Assembly (NCBI GenBank): GCA_017305935.1
Contig: JAFKJU010000021.1
Span: 1 to 64,000, forward strand
Length of the DNA: 64,000 nucleotides
Source: Hyphomicrobiales bacterium
Lineage (GTDB): Bacteria > Pseudomonadota > Alphaproteobacteria > Rhizobiales > Rhizobiaceae
Direction of reading: 5' to 3'
How positions within the stretch are numbered: the stretch's first letter is position 1; each line of letters begins with the position of its first letter. The notes below the pieces were generated by a model. That model was not told the origin of the DNA, searched no databases, and was given only the letters and a program-made list of their open reading frames with translations. Position numbers and translations under genes: made by a program. Below are positions 43,822-52,907 of the stretch, in pieces.

Positions 43822-44160
43822 ATGGAAATTAAAACTGGCGACTATAAGGTGTGGAGCGAGGGTTCGACGATCCACTATGAAGGCACCATGCGCCTTTCCG
43901 GGACGGAAGCCTATGCCCCGATCCTGGAACTGATGCAGGGCGTTCTTGCGTCGAACCCGCAAACGATCACGCTCGACCTGACGGAACTGGAATTCCTCAA
44001 CAGTTCGGGCATCAACCTTCTGGCGAAGTTCACCATCGACGTGCGCAAGACGCCGGCGATCGGCCTCGCCGTGCGCGGTTCGTCGCGCATCCCGTGGCAG
44101 TCGAAATCGCTGCCCAATCTCAAGAAGCTTCACCCGGCGGTGACGCTGGTGATCGATTGA
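43822..44160 (+). CDS. STAS-domain antagonist (slr1659-like)
   Basis: A 112-residue single STAS domain. The conserved loop [17 protein letters not shown] contains Ser61 and Ser62, the second in the position phosphorylated in SpoIIAA/RsbV proteins. It would be phosphorylated by the kinase-like protein encoded just upstream and dephosphorylated by one of the SpoIIE phosphatases. Its last 31 bp overlap tail-to-tail with the Ser/Thr kinase gene of the opposite strand. A TTTGGAG ribosome site is 12-13 nt from the ATG, rather far, so expression may be modest. Confidence 0.82.
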   Translation: MEIKTGDYKVWSEGSTIHYEGTMRLSGTEAYAPILELMQGVLASNPQTITLDLTELEFLNSSGINLLAKFTIDVRKTPAIGLAVRGSSRIPWQSKSLPNLKKLHPAVTLVID

Positions 44161-44930
44161 CCGGCCGGCGACCGTTTGAAAAGAGCGCCTGCCAGCATCG
44201 CCGCTGTCGGGCGCCGCTGGGGGCGATGCTCTAGCCCGCGCGCCAGCAGGCCCGCGAGCCCGCCGTCGCCGTCATGCGCCGACAGCTTGAATTCGTGATG
44301 GATGCCGGCATCGCGTTTTGCCAGCACCGTCGCGTGGGTTCCCATCAATGGCAGCTGCCCCTCGAGAAGCCAGAGCCCGACGGCCGAAAGCGACCAGATG
44401 TCGCCCGCCGGGGTGATCGTGCCGGCGCGCAGCTGCTCCGGCGCCATCCAGCGCGGCGTGCCGGCGATTTCGTGGCCGCTCAATGGATCGTCCCCGCCGA
44501 TCGCCGCAATGCCGAAATCCACCAGCACCGGCTGGTTGTCCCGAAAGCGGATATGCGCCGGCTTGATGTCGCCATGGGTGATGCCGCGGCCATGCAGATA
44601 GGCAAGCAATGCCGCCAGTTCGCCGATCAGTGCCTCTACGGCGTCGGCGGAGCGGTGGCGCATGGCGATCTGCGGCTTATCCAGCGCCGCCTCGATGAAA
44701 TCGCAGGCGAACCAGTTTTCGCCGGCCCCCCGCAGGCCGGCGAGGGCCGGATGCTGGAGGGTCTGCGCCAACTGCTTCTCGCGGGCAAAGCGCTGTCGGG
44801 GTAGGGCAGGGGCGGCGGCGACGCGCTTGACGAAGAGACGCTCGCCATCGGTGGCGCACGCTTCGTAGGTTTCGATCCCTGCCCGGCTGCGCACCGGGCC
44901 AAGGGGTGGCGGCGCCTCGCGCACCATCAT
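44130..44930 (-). CDS. Ser/Thr protein kinase at the end of the T6SS operon
   Basis: A 266-residue Hanks-type kinase without a membrane segment. Lys35 in LFVKRV, the catalytic loop HGDIKPAHI (119-127, Asp121), DFG (138-140) and MAPEQL (about 162) are visible. The Asn that normally follows KPxN is His126 here. The Gly-rich loop is poorly conserved. T6SS loci often encode a kinase (PpkA/TagE) that phosphorylates an FHA protein; the FHA gene at 58250 is in the same operon. It begins 13 bp after the methyltransferase stop, closes the minus-strand operon, and overlaps the STAS gene of the opposing operon by 31 bp. Confidence 0.82.
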   Translation of the reverse strand: MMVREAPPPLGPVRSRAGIETYEACATDGERLFVKRVAAAPALPRQRFAREKQLAQTLQHPALAGLRGAGENWFACDFIEAALDKPQIAMRHRSADAVEALIGELAALLAYLHGRGITHGDIKPAHIRFRDNQPVLVDFGIAAIGGDDPLSGHEIAGTPRWMAPEQLRAGTITPAGDIWSLSAVGLWLLEGQLPLMGTHATVLAKRDAGIHHEFKLSAHDGDGGLAGLLARGLEHRPQRRPTAAMLAGALFKRSPAGQSITSVTAG

Positions 44931-44942
44931 GTCTCCCGTCGT

Positions 44943-46472
44943 TCAGATCGCCCCGACCGCTTTCCACATGGGAACGCCGTATTTCAGGACCTGCCCGATA
45001 TTGTCGCGCAGCATCCGGTCATAGGCGTCTTCGTTCTCGGGCTGCGGGTCGAAATTGAGGCGCGCGTCGCGCTGCTGCAGCAGGGCGCGGACCGCCTTCG
45101 TCACCGCTTCTTCCTCTTCCGGCGTGCCCTCCGCGATCACTTCGTAGACCAGCATTTCCAGAAGGCGGACACTCAGCGCCGTGCCGAGGCCGACCGCCGC
45201 CAGCGACGAGAGATCGCGGCCGAGATCGGCGCTGTTGGCCAGCAATGCCTGGTTGAAACGGCGCACCGATTGCCGCTCCGCTTCGCTCGGTTCCCGCAGC
45301 TTCGTCTTCGCCTGGCGCGAGCCGACGAGCATGCCGAGGATCTCGCGCGGCTCGGCGGTGGAAGGTGCTGCGGCGCGCAGCGCCGCGATCGTGCGGCTGC
45401 CCTTTGTCAACGCCTCGAAGGCCGGTTCGTAGAAGGGCGCGTTGAGGGACGCTGTCCCCAGGGGAATGCTGACCTCACGGGTCAGCACATGCGGCGGCAC
45501 GACGAGCTGTAGCTCCGCCTCTCCGACACGCTGCTCCAGCCGTCGCGGCGGGATGGCGCGCGCGCCACGGATGAACACGTCGCGGCGGAAGGTGCGGGTC
45601 ATGAAGTAGTCGCGCGCGGTCTCGGCGATCGCCGACGGCATGTCGGCGATCAGCGCGAGTTGCTCCGGCCGCAGGGAAAGAGCCGGGAAATTTTCGAAGA
45701 GATTGGCGGTGCCGACATAATTCAGCTTGGCATGGGCCATGTCGCCGGCGACATCGGCGTGATAGCAGGGCGACCAGTGCTCGTTGAGGTATTCATGCGA
45801 GAGATAGGCGACGGCGTCCTCGGTCTTCTCCTTCTTCAGCCGCTCGACCATCTCGGTGGGGATGCTGATCGCGCCGGCCTCCGAAAAGGCTTGCGCAAGA
45901 TCGAGCGCCTGCAGCACGCGCTTGTCGCTGCGCGCCTGGCTGAGGCCGGCGCCCATGCGCAGCAGGCGTTGCAGCGGCCCGGCATTCGACCAGCCGGGCT
46001 GGGCGTTGTAGCTGACATAGACAAGGCCGCCGGGTTTCAGATAGCGGTCGATGAAGCGGACGATATGCTGCCGGTTTTCGAGGCTGACCCAACTCCAGAC
46101 GCCATGCAGGGTGATATAGTCGAACAGCGGCAGGTCCGCCCGCTCACCATCGGCGAGTTGCTCGAAGGAGTCCTCCTCGAAGCGGATGTTGTCGACCGCG
46201 CCCTGGCGGGCGAGCAGGCGGGCACGGGCGATATGGGCCGGATTGAAATCGAAGCCCCAGACATCGGCTTGCGGATTGGCGGCGGCGACTACCAGCGCGG
46301 TCTGGCCGACGCCGCAGCCGAGCTCGCAATAGGCGAAAGCCTCGCCCTTGGCGACCGGCGGCTCGATGCCGCGCAACAGGCAGACGATATCGAGATGGGC
46401 CGGCGTCTGTTCGGCATAGAAGCCGGGACCGTATTCGATGTCGGAAATATAGCCGTCGGTCCAGTCAGTCAT
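44943..46472 (-). CDS. class I SAM methyltransferase with regulatory domain, T6SS-linked
   Basis: A 509-residue two-part protein. Residues about 40-190 are a methyltransferase core (FAYCELGCGVGQTALVVAAA, then VWGFDFNPAHIARAR and YLKPGGLVYVSYNAQPGW). Residues about 215-290 match the regulatory region often attached to these enzymes (AVAYLSHEYLNEHWSPCYHA), and the helical C-terminus continues to 509. The substrate is unknown. It lies between tssG and the kinase gene in the T6SS operon, so it may modify a secretion component or effector. The ATG at 46472 gives MTDWTDGYISDIEYGPGFYA, the usual family beginning. Confidence 0.85.
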   Translation of the reverse strand: MTDWTDGYISDIEYGPGFYAEQTPAHLDIVCLLRGIEPPVAKGEAFAYCELGCGVGQTALVVAAANPQADVWGFDFNPAHIARARLLARQGAVDNIRFEEDSFEQLADGERADLPLFDYITLHGVWSWVSLENRQHIVRFIDRYLKPGGLVYVSYNAQPGWSNAGPLQRLLRMGAGLSQARSDKRVLQALDLAQAFSEAGAISIPTEMVERLKKEKTEDAVAYLSHEYLNEHWSPCYHADVAGDMAHAKLNYVGTANLFENFPALSLRPEQLALIADMPSAIAETARDYFMTRTFRRDVFIRGARAIPPRRLEQRVGEAELQLVVPPHVLTREVSIPLGTASLNAPFYEPAFEALTKGSRTIAALRAAAPSTAEPREILGMLVGSRQAKTKLREPSEAERQSVRRFNQALLANSADLGRDLSSLAAVGLGTALSVRLLEMLVYEVIAEGTPEEEEAVTKAVRALLQQRDARLNFDPQPENEDAYDRMLRDNIGQVLKYGVPMWKAVGAI

Positions 46473-46495
46473 GTCGCTTGGGTCCTGTGGTTGGA

Positions 46496-47587
46496 TTATC
46501 GCAGATGCGGCGTCGGGCGGATGTCGGCGAAGGGGATATCCCGTCTCGGCCGGTCCGAGGAGAGCCATGTGTTCCAGCCGAGCCGGCTGGCGGCGGGGTC
46601 GTCGCGGTCCTTGCCGAGCCTGAGGCCCGGCACTTGGTCGGGCTTCAGCTCCAGCCTGACCCGGAAGGTCTTGTCGGCGCCGAGCGCATGGGCTGCGACA
46701 TCGGTGAAAAGCTGCGCCCGTTTGCCGTCCGGCAGCAGCGAGCGGAAATGTGGATAGTCGAGGGCGCGGATGTTGATGCGCACCGTCGATTGCACTTCGA
46801 AGATCTTGCCGCCGATCACCGCGTCGTCGCCAAGCCTCGCGAAACTGCCTTCGGGAGAGGCCCTCTCCGGCAGGCGCGTGCGGTCGTTCACCGCGATCGG
46901 CAGCCATTCGCCGCAGAACTGCGCGATATCCAGCCGGTGGCCGAAGATGCCGGCCAGTGCGCGCTCGACGGCGACGGCGGAGTGGGACTGACGGCCGAAC
47001 AGCCCGCCGAAATAGACGAAAAGCGCATCCGGCGCGCTGGTGCGGTTGGCGGTCGCCGGCAGGCCGAGGCCGACCAGCGATTTCAGCGCGTGATCGGCGG
47101 GCGTTGCGGTGCCGACCGACAGCGAGCGCTGGCGCTCCGCGACGATGCGGTATTTGGCCCAGGCATTGTAGAGCAGGCCGGCGAGCCGGTTGTTGAAGAC
47201 GTCGAGAAAGTCGCGAAGCCCCAGATTGCGCTCGCGTACGCTGACCTGCACCAGCTCGCTCAGCGCATGCGGCAGCACGCCGGAGGGACCGGTGAGGCCA
47301 ACGATGGTCTGGATCATCTCGATCGGGCCGCCGTCTCGCGGGCGGCGCACGGAATTGACCTCCGCCGCCGCAAAGCCGAGCGGCACGGCGGAGCGGACGG
47401 CAAGGGTCGCCCGCGAGGGATCGCTGCCTTGGCCGAGCGGATCGACCGGCGGCAGGCCGGTCTCGTCATGCTCGCGCGCCGCCATCCGCTCCAGAAGCGC
47501 CATGGCCTGGAACAGCTCGTAGAATTGCGGCGCCTCGAAGAGGTCGCGCTCTAGAGAAGTATGCGGTCGCCGGCGCGTGCTGGCCAT
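46496..47587 (-). CDS. tssG: type VI secretion baseplate protein TssG
   Basis: A 363-residue baseplate wedge protein that works with TssF, TssK and TssE in the cytoplasm. The opening SLERDLFEAPQFYELFQAMA and the internal VRSAVPLGFAAAEVNSV and GLTGPSGVLPHALSELV are typical TssG landmarks. The ATG at 47587 lies within the end of tssF (37-bp overlap), which is common for this pair. Length is normal (about 330-370). The 23-bp gap to the methyltransferase gene suggests cotranscription. Confidence 0.93.
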   Translation of the reverse strand: MASTRRRPHTSLERDLFEAPQFYELFQAMALLERMAAREHDETGLPPVDPLGQGSDPSRATLAVRSAVPLGFAAAEVNSVRRPRDGGPIEMIQTIVGLTGPSGVLPHALSELVQVSVRERNLGLRDFLDVFNNRLAGLLYNAWAKYRIVAERQRSLSVGTATPADHALKSLVGLGLPATANRTSAPDALFVYFGGLFGRQSHSAVAVERALAGIFGHRLDIAQFCGEWLPIAVNDRTRLPERASPEGSFARLGDDAVIGGKIFEVQSTVRINIRALDYPHFRSLLPDGKRAQLFTDVAAHALGADKTFRVRLELKPDQVPGLRLGKDRDDPAASRLGWNTWLSSDRPRRDIPFADIRPTPHLR

Positions 47588-49386
47588 GTCTTCATGATCC
47601 CCGTGCGGCCCTTGACCCGGGCGGTCAGGCGCGAAAAAGAATTGACGCTGGCGTAAAGCCCGAAGAACCGTTCCAGCACGCTCGCCATCAGGAAGACGCC
47701 GTTGCCGGAGAAATTCGCCTCGTCGAGCGTGAGGTCGACATCGACGCCGCGGCAGAAGACGCTCTGCCCCTTGGCGCGCACCCGCGCCGTGCCGCTTTTC
47801 GACGAAAGCTGGGTGATGCCGTCGATGAGCGCGCGCGTCTCGGCCGATTCGCGAAAATCGTAGAGCAGCAGGGTTTCGCGCAGGGCTTGCGCGCCGCCAT
47901 CCGAGACCAGCGACAGGTGGTTGAGGGCGAGATGCGACACCAGCCGCCAGCGGCCGCCATGCCCGAACATCGGCCGCATCGTCGGCGTTGGCGCGGTCAG
48001 CAGGCGCATGGCTCCGACCATCGGCACCGGCTCGGTCATGCGCAGATGCGGCTGGCCGCCGCCGAAGGGCAGGCGCTCCGGCAGGTTGCGGTTGAGGCAG
48101 AGCGTATCGACCAGCAGCACCTCGGACGAGGGCAGCTGCGGCCGGAAATCCGGGTCGGAGAGCGACAGGAACACTTCGCTGCCGGGGTTGTCGCTGCTCG
48201 CAGGTTCGCGCCGCGACAGCCACCAGGCGAGATCGCGCTCGTCGGCCTTCACCCATTCGGCGCTGGTGGCGTGCTCGACGCTGTAGAACGGGTGGACGAG
48301 CCGCTGCCTGCCGTCGGCATCGATGCCGCGCACCGCCTCGACGCTGTAGACCTCCAGCGCCTGCGGCCGGCCGCTATCGGGCACGACGCGGTAGTCGAAG
48401 CTGCGCTGGTCCAGCGTGATCGGCTCGGCCGTCTGCGGAAACAGGTTGACGACCGGCGTGCAGCCGAGCGCGAAGGCGCTGGCGTTGAGCGAACGCTCCA
48501 GCCCCGGCTGCGCCCGGTCGAGATAGAGGAAGACGTCGAGCGTGCGGCCCTTGGCGGAAAGCAGCGCGCGCTCCGGCAGCTTCAGGTCGACGAACAGGAA
48601 TTTTTCCGGAAAGGCGAAATATTCGGTGAGGATGCGATAGGCGGGATGCGAATTCTGCGCATAGGGCAGCAGGCCCTCGTTTTCGGCAAAGCCGGCCGCC
48701 GTCACCGCCGAACCCGGCAGGAAGACCGGCGACGGATCGTTCGCGCCTTCCGCAAAGGCGATGGCGCTGACATCGTTGAGCAGCAATTCGTAGAGTGGAT
48801 AGACCAGTTGCGGCTGGCCGCGCAGGAAGAAACGCAGCGAGGCGGGCGAATGCTGCCCGAAGCCGCCTTCCGGTGCGGTCACGTCGAGGGTCAGGCGCAG
48901 GCAGCCGGCGGCATTGGCGGCGCCGGCGCATTCCGGCGCGGTGATCGGCCGCCCCGACAGCGTGGCGTTGCGCACCGTCACCGGCGACAGCGACACGTCG
49001 AAAGCGGTGCGGAACCGGCAGCGCTCGCCGTTGACGGCCTCGGTATCGAGAAGCGTTCCCGCCGGCACCCGGTAGGCCTCGACGAGTTCGGGCTTGGCGT
49101 CCATCTGCAGGATCGACATCGACGGGATCGGCCGGTCGAGATGCGGATAGAGGATGCCGAGCAGGGCATTGGTCAGCTCGGGAAAATCGTCGTCGAGTTT
49201 CTGGCGCACACGGGCGGTCAGGTAGGCGAAGGCTTCGATCAGGCGGCCGACATGCGGATCCTCGATCGCATCCTCCGACAGGCGCAAGCGCCCGGCGATG
49301 CGCGGATTCTCGTTGGCGAAGGCAGCCGCCGCGCGGCGGATATATAGCAATTCCCTGTTGTAATGCGTCAGGAGATCGTCGGACAT
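47551..49386 (-). CDS. tssF: type VI secretion baseplate protein TssF
   Basis: A 611-residue baseplate protein. It starts MSDDLLTHYNRELLYIRRAA, with FANENPRIAGRLRLS and the conserved HVGRLIEAFAYLTARVRQKL, LTNALLGILYPHLDRPIPSM. Two TssF chains and one TssG form the baseplate wedge core. Length is as expected. The ATG at 49386 lies 17 bp after the tssM stop; a long in-frame extension upstream is only an antisense-type shadow of tssM. Its 3' end overlaps tssG. Confidence 0.94.
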   Translation of the reverse strand: MSDDLLTHYNRELLYIRRAAAAFANENPRIAGRLRLSEDAIEDPHVGRLIEAFAYLTARVRQKLDDDFPELTNALLGILYPHLDRPIPSMSILQMDAKPELVEAYRVPAGTLLDTEAVNGERCRFRTAFDVSLSPVTVRNATLSGRPITAPECAGAANAAGCLRLTLDVTAPEGGFGQHSPASLRFFLRGQPQLVYPLYELLLNDVSAIAFAEGANDPSPVFLPGSAVTAAGFAENEGLLPYAQNSHPAYRILTEYFAFPEKFLFVDLKLPERALLSAKGRTLDVFLYLDRAQPGLERSLNASAFALGCTPVVNLFPQTAEPITLDQRSFDYRVVPDSGRPQALEVYSVEAVRGIDADGRQRLVHPFYSVEHATSAEWVKADERDLAWWLSRREPASSDNPGSEVFLSLSDPDFRPQLPSSEVLLVDTLCLNRNLPERLPFGGGQPHLRMTEPVPMVGAMRLLTAPTPTMRPMFGHGGRWRLVSHLALNHLSLVSDGGAQALRETLLLYDFRESAETRALIDGITQLSSKSGTARVRAKGQSVFCRGVDVDLTLDEANFSGNGVFLMASVLERFFGLYASVNSFSRLTARVKGRTGIMKTWPARAGDRILL

Positions 49387-49403
49387 GACCTTCGCCTTTC
49401 TTG

Positions 49404-52400
49404 CTACAGTTGCGGGCAGGCGTAGCCCGCGAGGATGTTCTTGGCGAAAGGATTGCGCGTCGCCGAGGCCGTGACCCGCAGCAGCACCCGGCGGCTGCCG
49501 ACGCGGGCGAGATAATCGACGCTGTCGGTCGGCTGCTTGCTCATCATGCGGAAGCTGTCGAGCAGGCGGAAGATCGCCCAGGGGCCTTGGCGGGCGATGA
49601 GATTGCGCTCGCCCTGCACCTCCGGCATGACCGAGAGATTGGCGCCGGCCGATACGTTCTGCGGCGGCCACTGGAACGGCGTATCGACGATCGGCCCGTG
49701 GCTGTAGAGCAGGGATTGCCCGCCGGCATCGAGCACGAAGGCGCGCGCCTTGGCGTCCAGCTTGCCAGGCGTGATCATGAAATCGAGGTTCGGCTTCTCC
49801 TGGTCGGAGAAGAACATCGTGGTGATGGCATTGGCGCGTTCGAGGGCCGCCAGCGTCGCGTCGTCGAAGCCGAGTCCCACCTGCTGGCCCGGCCGCCAGC
49901 GCCAGGGATGGGTGGTCGTGTCGATGAACGGCTTCAGGTAATCGTTGTGGAAACCGGCGATGGCGCCCTTGGGGCCGAACAGTTTTGCGAAATCCTCCAG
50001 CGACGTGTCGTTGGCGGCGGTGCGGTCGAAGGGATAACGCGCCGTCATCGTCGCATCGCAGAGCGGCAGCACCGTCGTATTCCAGATCTGCGCCAGCCGC
50101 TCGCGCGAGCTGCCGCCGGTGATCGCCGCCACCTGCGCGAGGATGCGGGCAAAGACCGGCTGTAGCACCGGCGGCAGGTTGTCGTTGCGGCTGGCGAGAT
50201 CCTTCAGCAGCGTCTGCGGCTCGGTGCCGAGTTCCAGCACGTCGCCGCCATTGGCGACGTGGTTGAGCATGCGATAGAGCGGCTGCATCGCCGCCAGCAT
50301 GGCGTCGGCCGGCGCCTGCTGCCCCTCCGGCGCCGTCACCGCATTGCGGAAGGCGCGGAAATATTCGGAAACCGACTTGGCGACGTCGACGCTGCGGCGC
50401 GGCTGGTAGGCCGAGCCGGTCACGGATTTGATGCGCGCCGTGGTCGCGCCGACGGCGGCGTCGAGGACGACGGTCGTCGCCGCCTCCAGATCCGTCTCGG
50501 CGGCGATGGCGATCAGCAGTTCCTTGAGCGGCGAGGGATTGCCGGTGATGATGGCGATGGAATGGGCGACATCGACGGCGCGGTCGGCACCGGCCGGGCC
50601 GATATCGGCGAGCAAGGACGACCATTTGTTGATGTAGTCGACGCGGTAGAGATCGAGGATGCCGTCGCGGATGCGGGCGCTGTCGCGCTCGCCGAGCGGC
50701 GCGTCGTCGCCCATCACCCAGAGATCGTCGGCGAGATGGCGCGCCGCCGTCGCCGCGACCTCGCGCATCGTGCCGATGAGGCCGTCGCGCGTATAAAGGC
50801 CCGGCACGCCGTCCCAGAAACCGTTGCCGCTGACCCGCGACAGCGCCTGCGGGCCGGTAAGCCCCATGTGATCGACCGGCCGCCAGACGGGCAGTGACTG
50901 GACGGCGGGCATGGCCTGCACGAGATCGTAGCCGAGCCGCGCCAGCGTGTAATCCGCAATCCAGCGGCGGGCGCGGTTGACCAACGCCGTATCGGCCGGC
51001 GGCACGGTGAGCGGCGCTGCGGCAAGGGCCGCGAAATGGCGGGCGATGCGCAACTGCGTGCCCGGATCGGCCTCGTGGACGAGCCAGTTGGTGGCGAAAT
51101 CGGCGCTGAGCAGGTCGGCGGTCTCGCGATCCGGCACGCGATGCTCGGTCAGCGTCAGGTAGAATTTCAGTTGCTGGAAGCGCAGGGCCGCCGGCGTCTC
51201 GGGGTGGTCGAGACCGTCGCGAAGATAGCTCCAGACGAAGGGGAACAACAGGTTGGCGAGCGCCTTGTCATAGGCGTCGCGCGCCGCGCTGTTGACCGGC
51301 TCGGCGCTATAGAGGCCGAGCGTCGCCCGGCGCGGCTCCTCTTCCGCCAGCGTGCGCAGCCGGTCGAGGACGTCGAGCACGGGGTCGAATTGCGACGGCA
51401 TCTTTCCGTCGGGCGAGGCCTCGGCAATGTTGGCGCGGCCCGCCTCGACGCCGGTCGCGATGCGGGCGGTATAGGCGCGGCCCTCGCCGAAACTCAGGAT
51501 CCACAGCGAGATCATGAGGGCGATGAGGGCGAAGAGCAGCAGGTTTCCGCCGATCTTGTAGAGCCGGTTGGCGACCAGCGCCGGCCGGGTCAAGCCGCCG
51601 AGATTGGCTTCGGGCAGGATGACATCGCGGAACAGGCCGGAGAGGAAGAACGGCCGGGCGCGGACCTGTCCCGTTTCCGGCTGCAGGAACAGCCCGTCGC
51701 GGCGCTGGCCGAAGCTCGGGGCAAGAACCGGGCCCATGCCGTCGCGGAAATCGCCGGATTGAACAGTGCTGGAAAAGAACACGCCGCGCACATTCGGCGC
51801 ATCAGCGAAACGATGATCGACGCAAAGTTCCCACAGGAACGGCGTCAGCCGCGATTGCAGCAGCGAGAATTGCCCGGGAAATTCGAAAATCCGCCGCCGG
51901 CGCAATTCATCCGGCTCGTCCTGCAGGCGCAGGAACTGGTGGCGGGAAAAGCCCTCGACGATGTTCGAAAAGCCCGGCAGGAAGCTGCCCCTGGCGGTGG
52001 CGCCGTCGGTCTTGCGGAGCGCACTGAGCGGCACGCCGAGCACGGCATTGCGCTCCTCCGAAGTCAGCGAATCGAAGAATTCCTCGAAGCCGACGACCAT
52101 GTCGAGCTTGTTGACCAGCACGTAGACGGGCGCCGTCGTGCGCAGCCGCGCCATGGTTTCGTCAAGGCGCTTGCGCAGCGATGCGGCTTCCGCAACGATA
52201 TGCTCCTCCGGCCGCGACAGGAGATATTGCACGTCGAGAACGAGCAGGATGCCGTTGACCGGCTGCTGGCGACGCCAGCGGCGGATCTGGTCGAGCATCC
52301 GTTGCCACAGTAGCACCGCGCCGGTGTCGTTGGCGGCGGTGAAGCGGCCCTCGAATTCGACCAGCACCGCCTTGTCGGTGATGTGGAACTGCGCCGGGCC

Positions 52401-52907
52401 GGTGCCGGGATCGGTGTCGTAGGGCGCGGCGATGCCGCTGGCCTTGAGCACGCTGGATTTGCCGACGCCGCCGGCGCCGAGCACGATATACCAGGGCAGG
52501 GTATAGCGGCTGCTGACGAAACGGAAACCGCTGCGGCGGCGCAGGAAGGACAGGACCGCGCGGCCGGCGTCGCGGAAGGCGGCGAACTCGGCATCGGCGG
52601 CGGCATCCCCCTTGTCGCGGGCTACTTCCGCCTCCTCTTCCTGGCGGCGGAGTGCGGCGAGCAGCGCCTCGTCCTCGCTGGAGCGGCGGGTGCGCACGAA
52701 GAAGCTGCCGATGCCCCAGAGGAGCGCCAGAACCAGCAGGCAGGCGAGGCGGACGGTGGCGGAGCCCAGCGGCTGCACCTCGCCGAAGGCGATGGCCGGG
52801 CCGACGAACCAGACGAGCAAAGCGAGGATCAGGACGCCGAGCGACAGCCAGACCGACGGCCGCTTCAGAAAGGTCCAGAATCGCCTGATCGCCCGGCGCG
52901 CCCTCAC
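49404..52907 (-). CDS. tssM: type VI secretion membrane protein TssM (IcmF)
   Basis: A 1167-residue inner-membrane component of the T6SS membrane complex. Two N-terminal helices (about 17-37 and 53-71) flank a short loop. Walker A GAGGVGKSS (144-152) starts the cytoplasmic NTPase-like domain, and a third helix near 460-480 (LLLFALIALMISLWILSF) leads to the large periplasmic domain that contacts TssJ. The C-terminal segment GVLPLCDATMTARYPFDRTA-like region (LPLCDATMTARYPF) is conserved in IcmF proteins. It starts with GTG at 52907, overlapping the upstream stop as GTGA. Confidence 0.94.
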   Translation of the reverse strand: MRARRAIRRFWTFLKRPSVWLSLGVLILALLVWFVGPAIAFGEVQPLGSATVRLACLLVLALLWGIGSFFVRTRRSSEDEALLAALRRQEEEAEVARDKGDAAADAEFAAFRDAGRAVLSFLRRRSGFRFVSSRYTLPWYIVLGAGGVGKSSVLKASGIAAPYDTDPGTGPAQFHITDKAVLVEFEGRFTAANDTGAVLLWQRMLDQIRRWRRQQPVNGILLVLDVQYLLSRPEEHIVAEAASLRKRLDETMARLRTTAPVYVLVNKLDMVVGFEEFFDSLTSEERNAVLGVPLSALRKTDGATARGSFLPGFSNIVEGFSRHQFLRLQDEPDELRRRRIFEFPGQFSLLQSRLTPFLWELCVDHRFADAPNVRGVFFSSTVQSGDFRDGMGPVLAPSFGQRRDGLFLQPETGQVRARPFFLSGLFRDVILPEANLGGLTRPALVANRLYKIGGNLLLFALIALMISLWILSFGEGRAYTARIATGVEAGRANIAEASPDGKMPSQFDPVLDVLDRLRTLAEEEPRRATLGLYSAEPVNSAARDAYDKALANLLFPFVWSYLRDGLDHPETPAALRFQQLKFYLTLTEHRVPDRETADLLSADFATNWLVHEADPGTQLRIARHFAALAAAPLTVPPADTALVNRARRWIADYTLARLGYDLVQAMPAVQSLPVWRPVDHMGLTGPQALSRVSGNGFWDGVPGLYTRDGLIGTMREVAATAARHLADDLWVMGDDAPLGERDSARIRDGILDLYRVDYINKWSSLLADIGPAGADRAVDVAHSIAIITGNPSPLKELLIAIAAETDLEAATTVVLDAAVGATTARIKSVTGSAYQPRRSVDVAKSVSEYFRAFRNAVTAPEGQQAPADAMLAAMQPLYRMLNHVANGGDVLELGTEPQTLLKDLASRNDNLPPVLQPVFARILAQVAAITGGSSRERLAQIWNTTVLPLCDATMTARYPFDRTAANDTSLEDFAKLFGPKGAIAGFHNDYLKPFIDTTTHPWRWRPGQQVGLGFDDATLAALERANAITTMFFSDQEKPNLDFMITPGKLDAKARAFVLDAGGQSLLYSHGPIVDTPFQWPPQNVSAGANLSVMPEVQGERNLIARQGPWAIFRLLDSFRMMSKQPTDSVDYLARVGSRRVLLRVTASATRNPFAKNILAGYACPQL

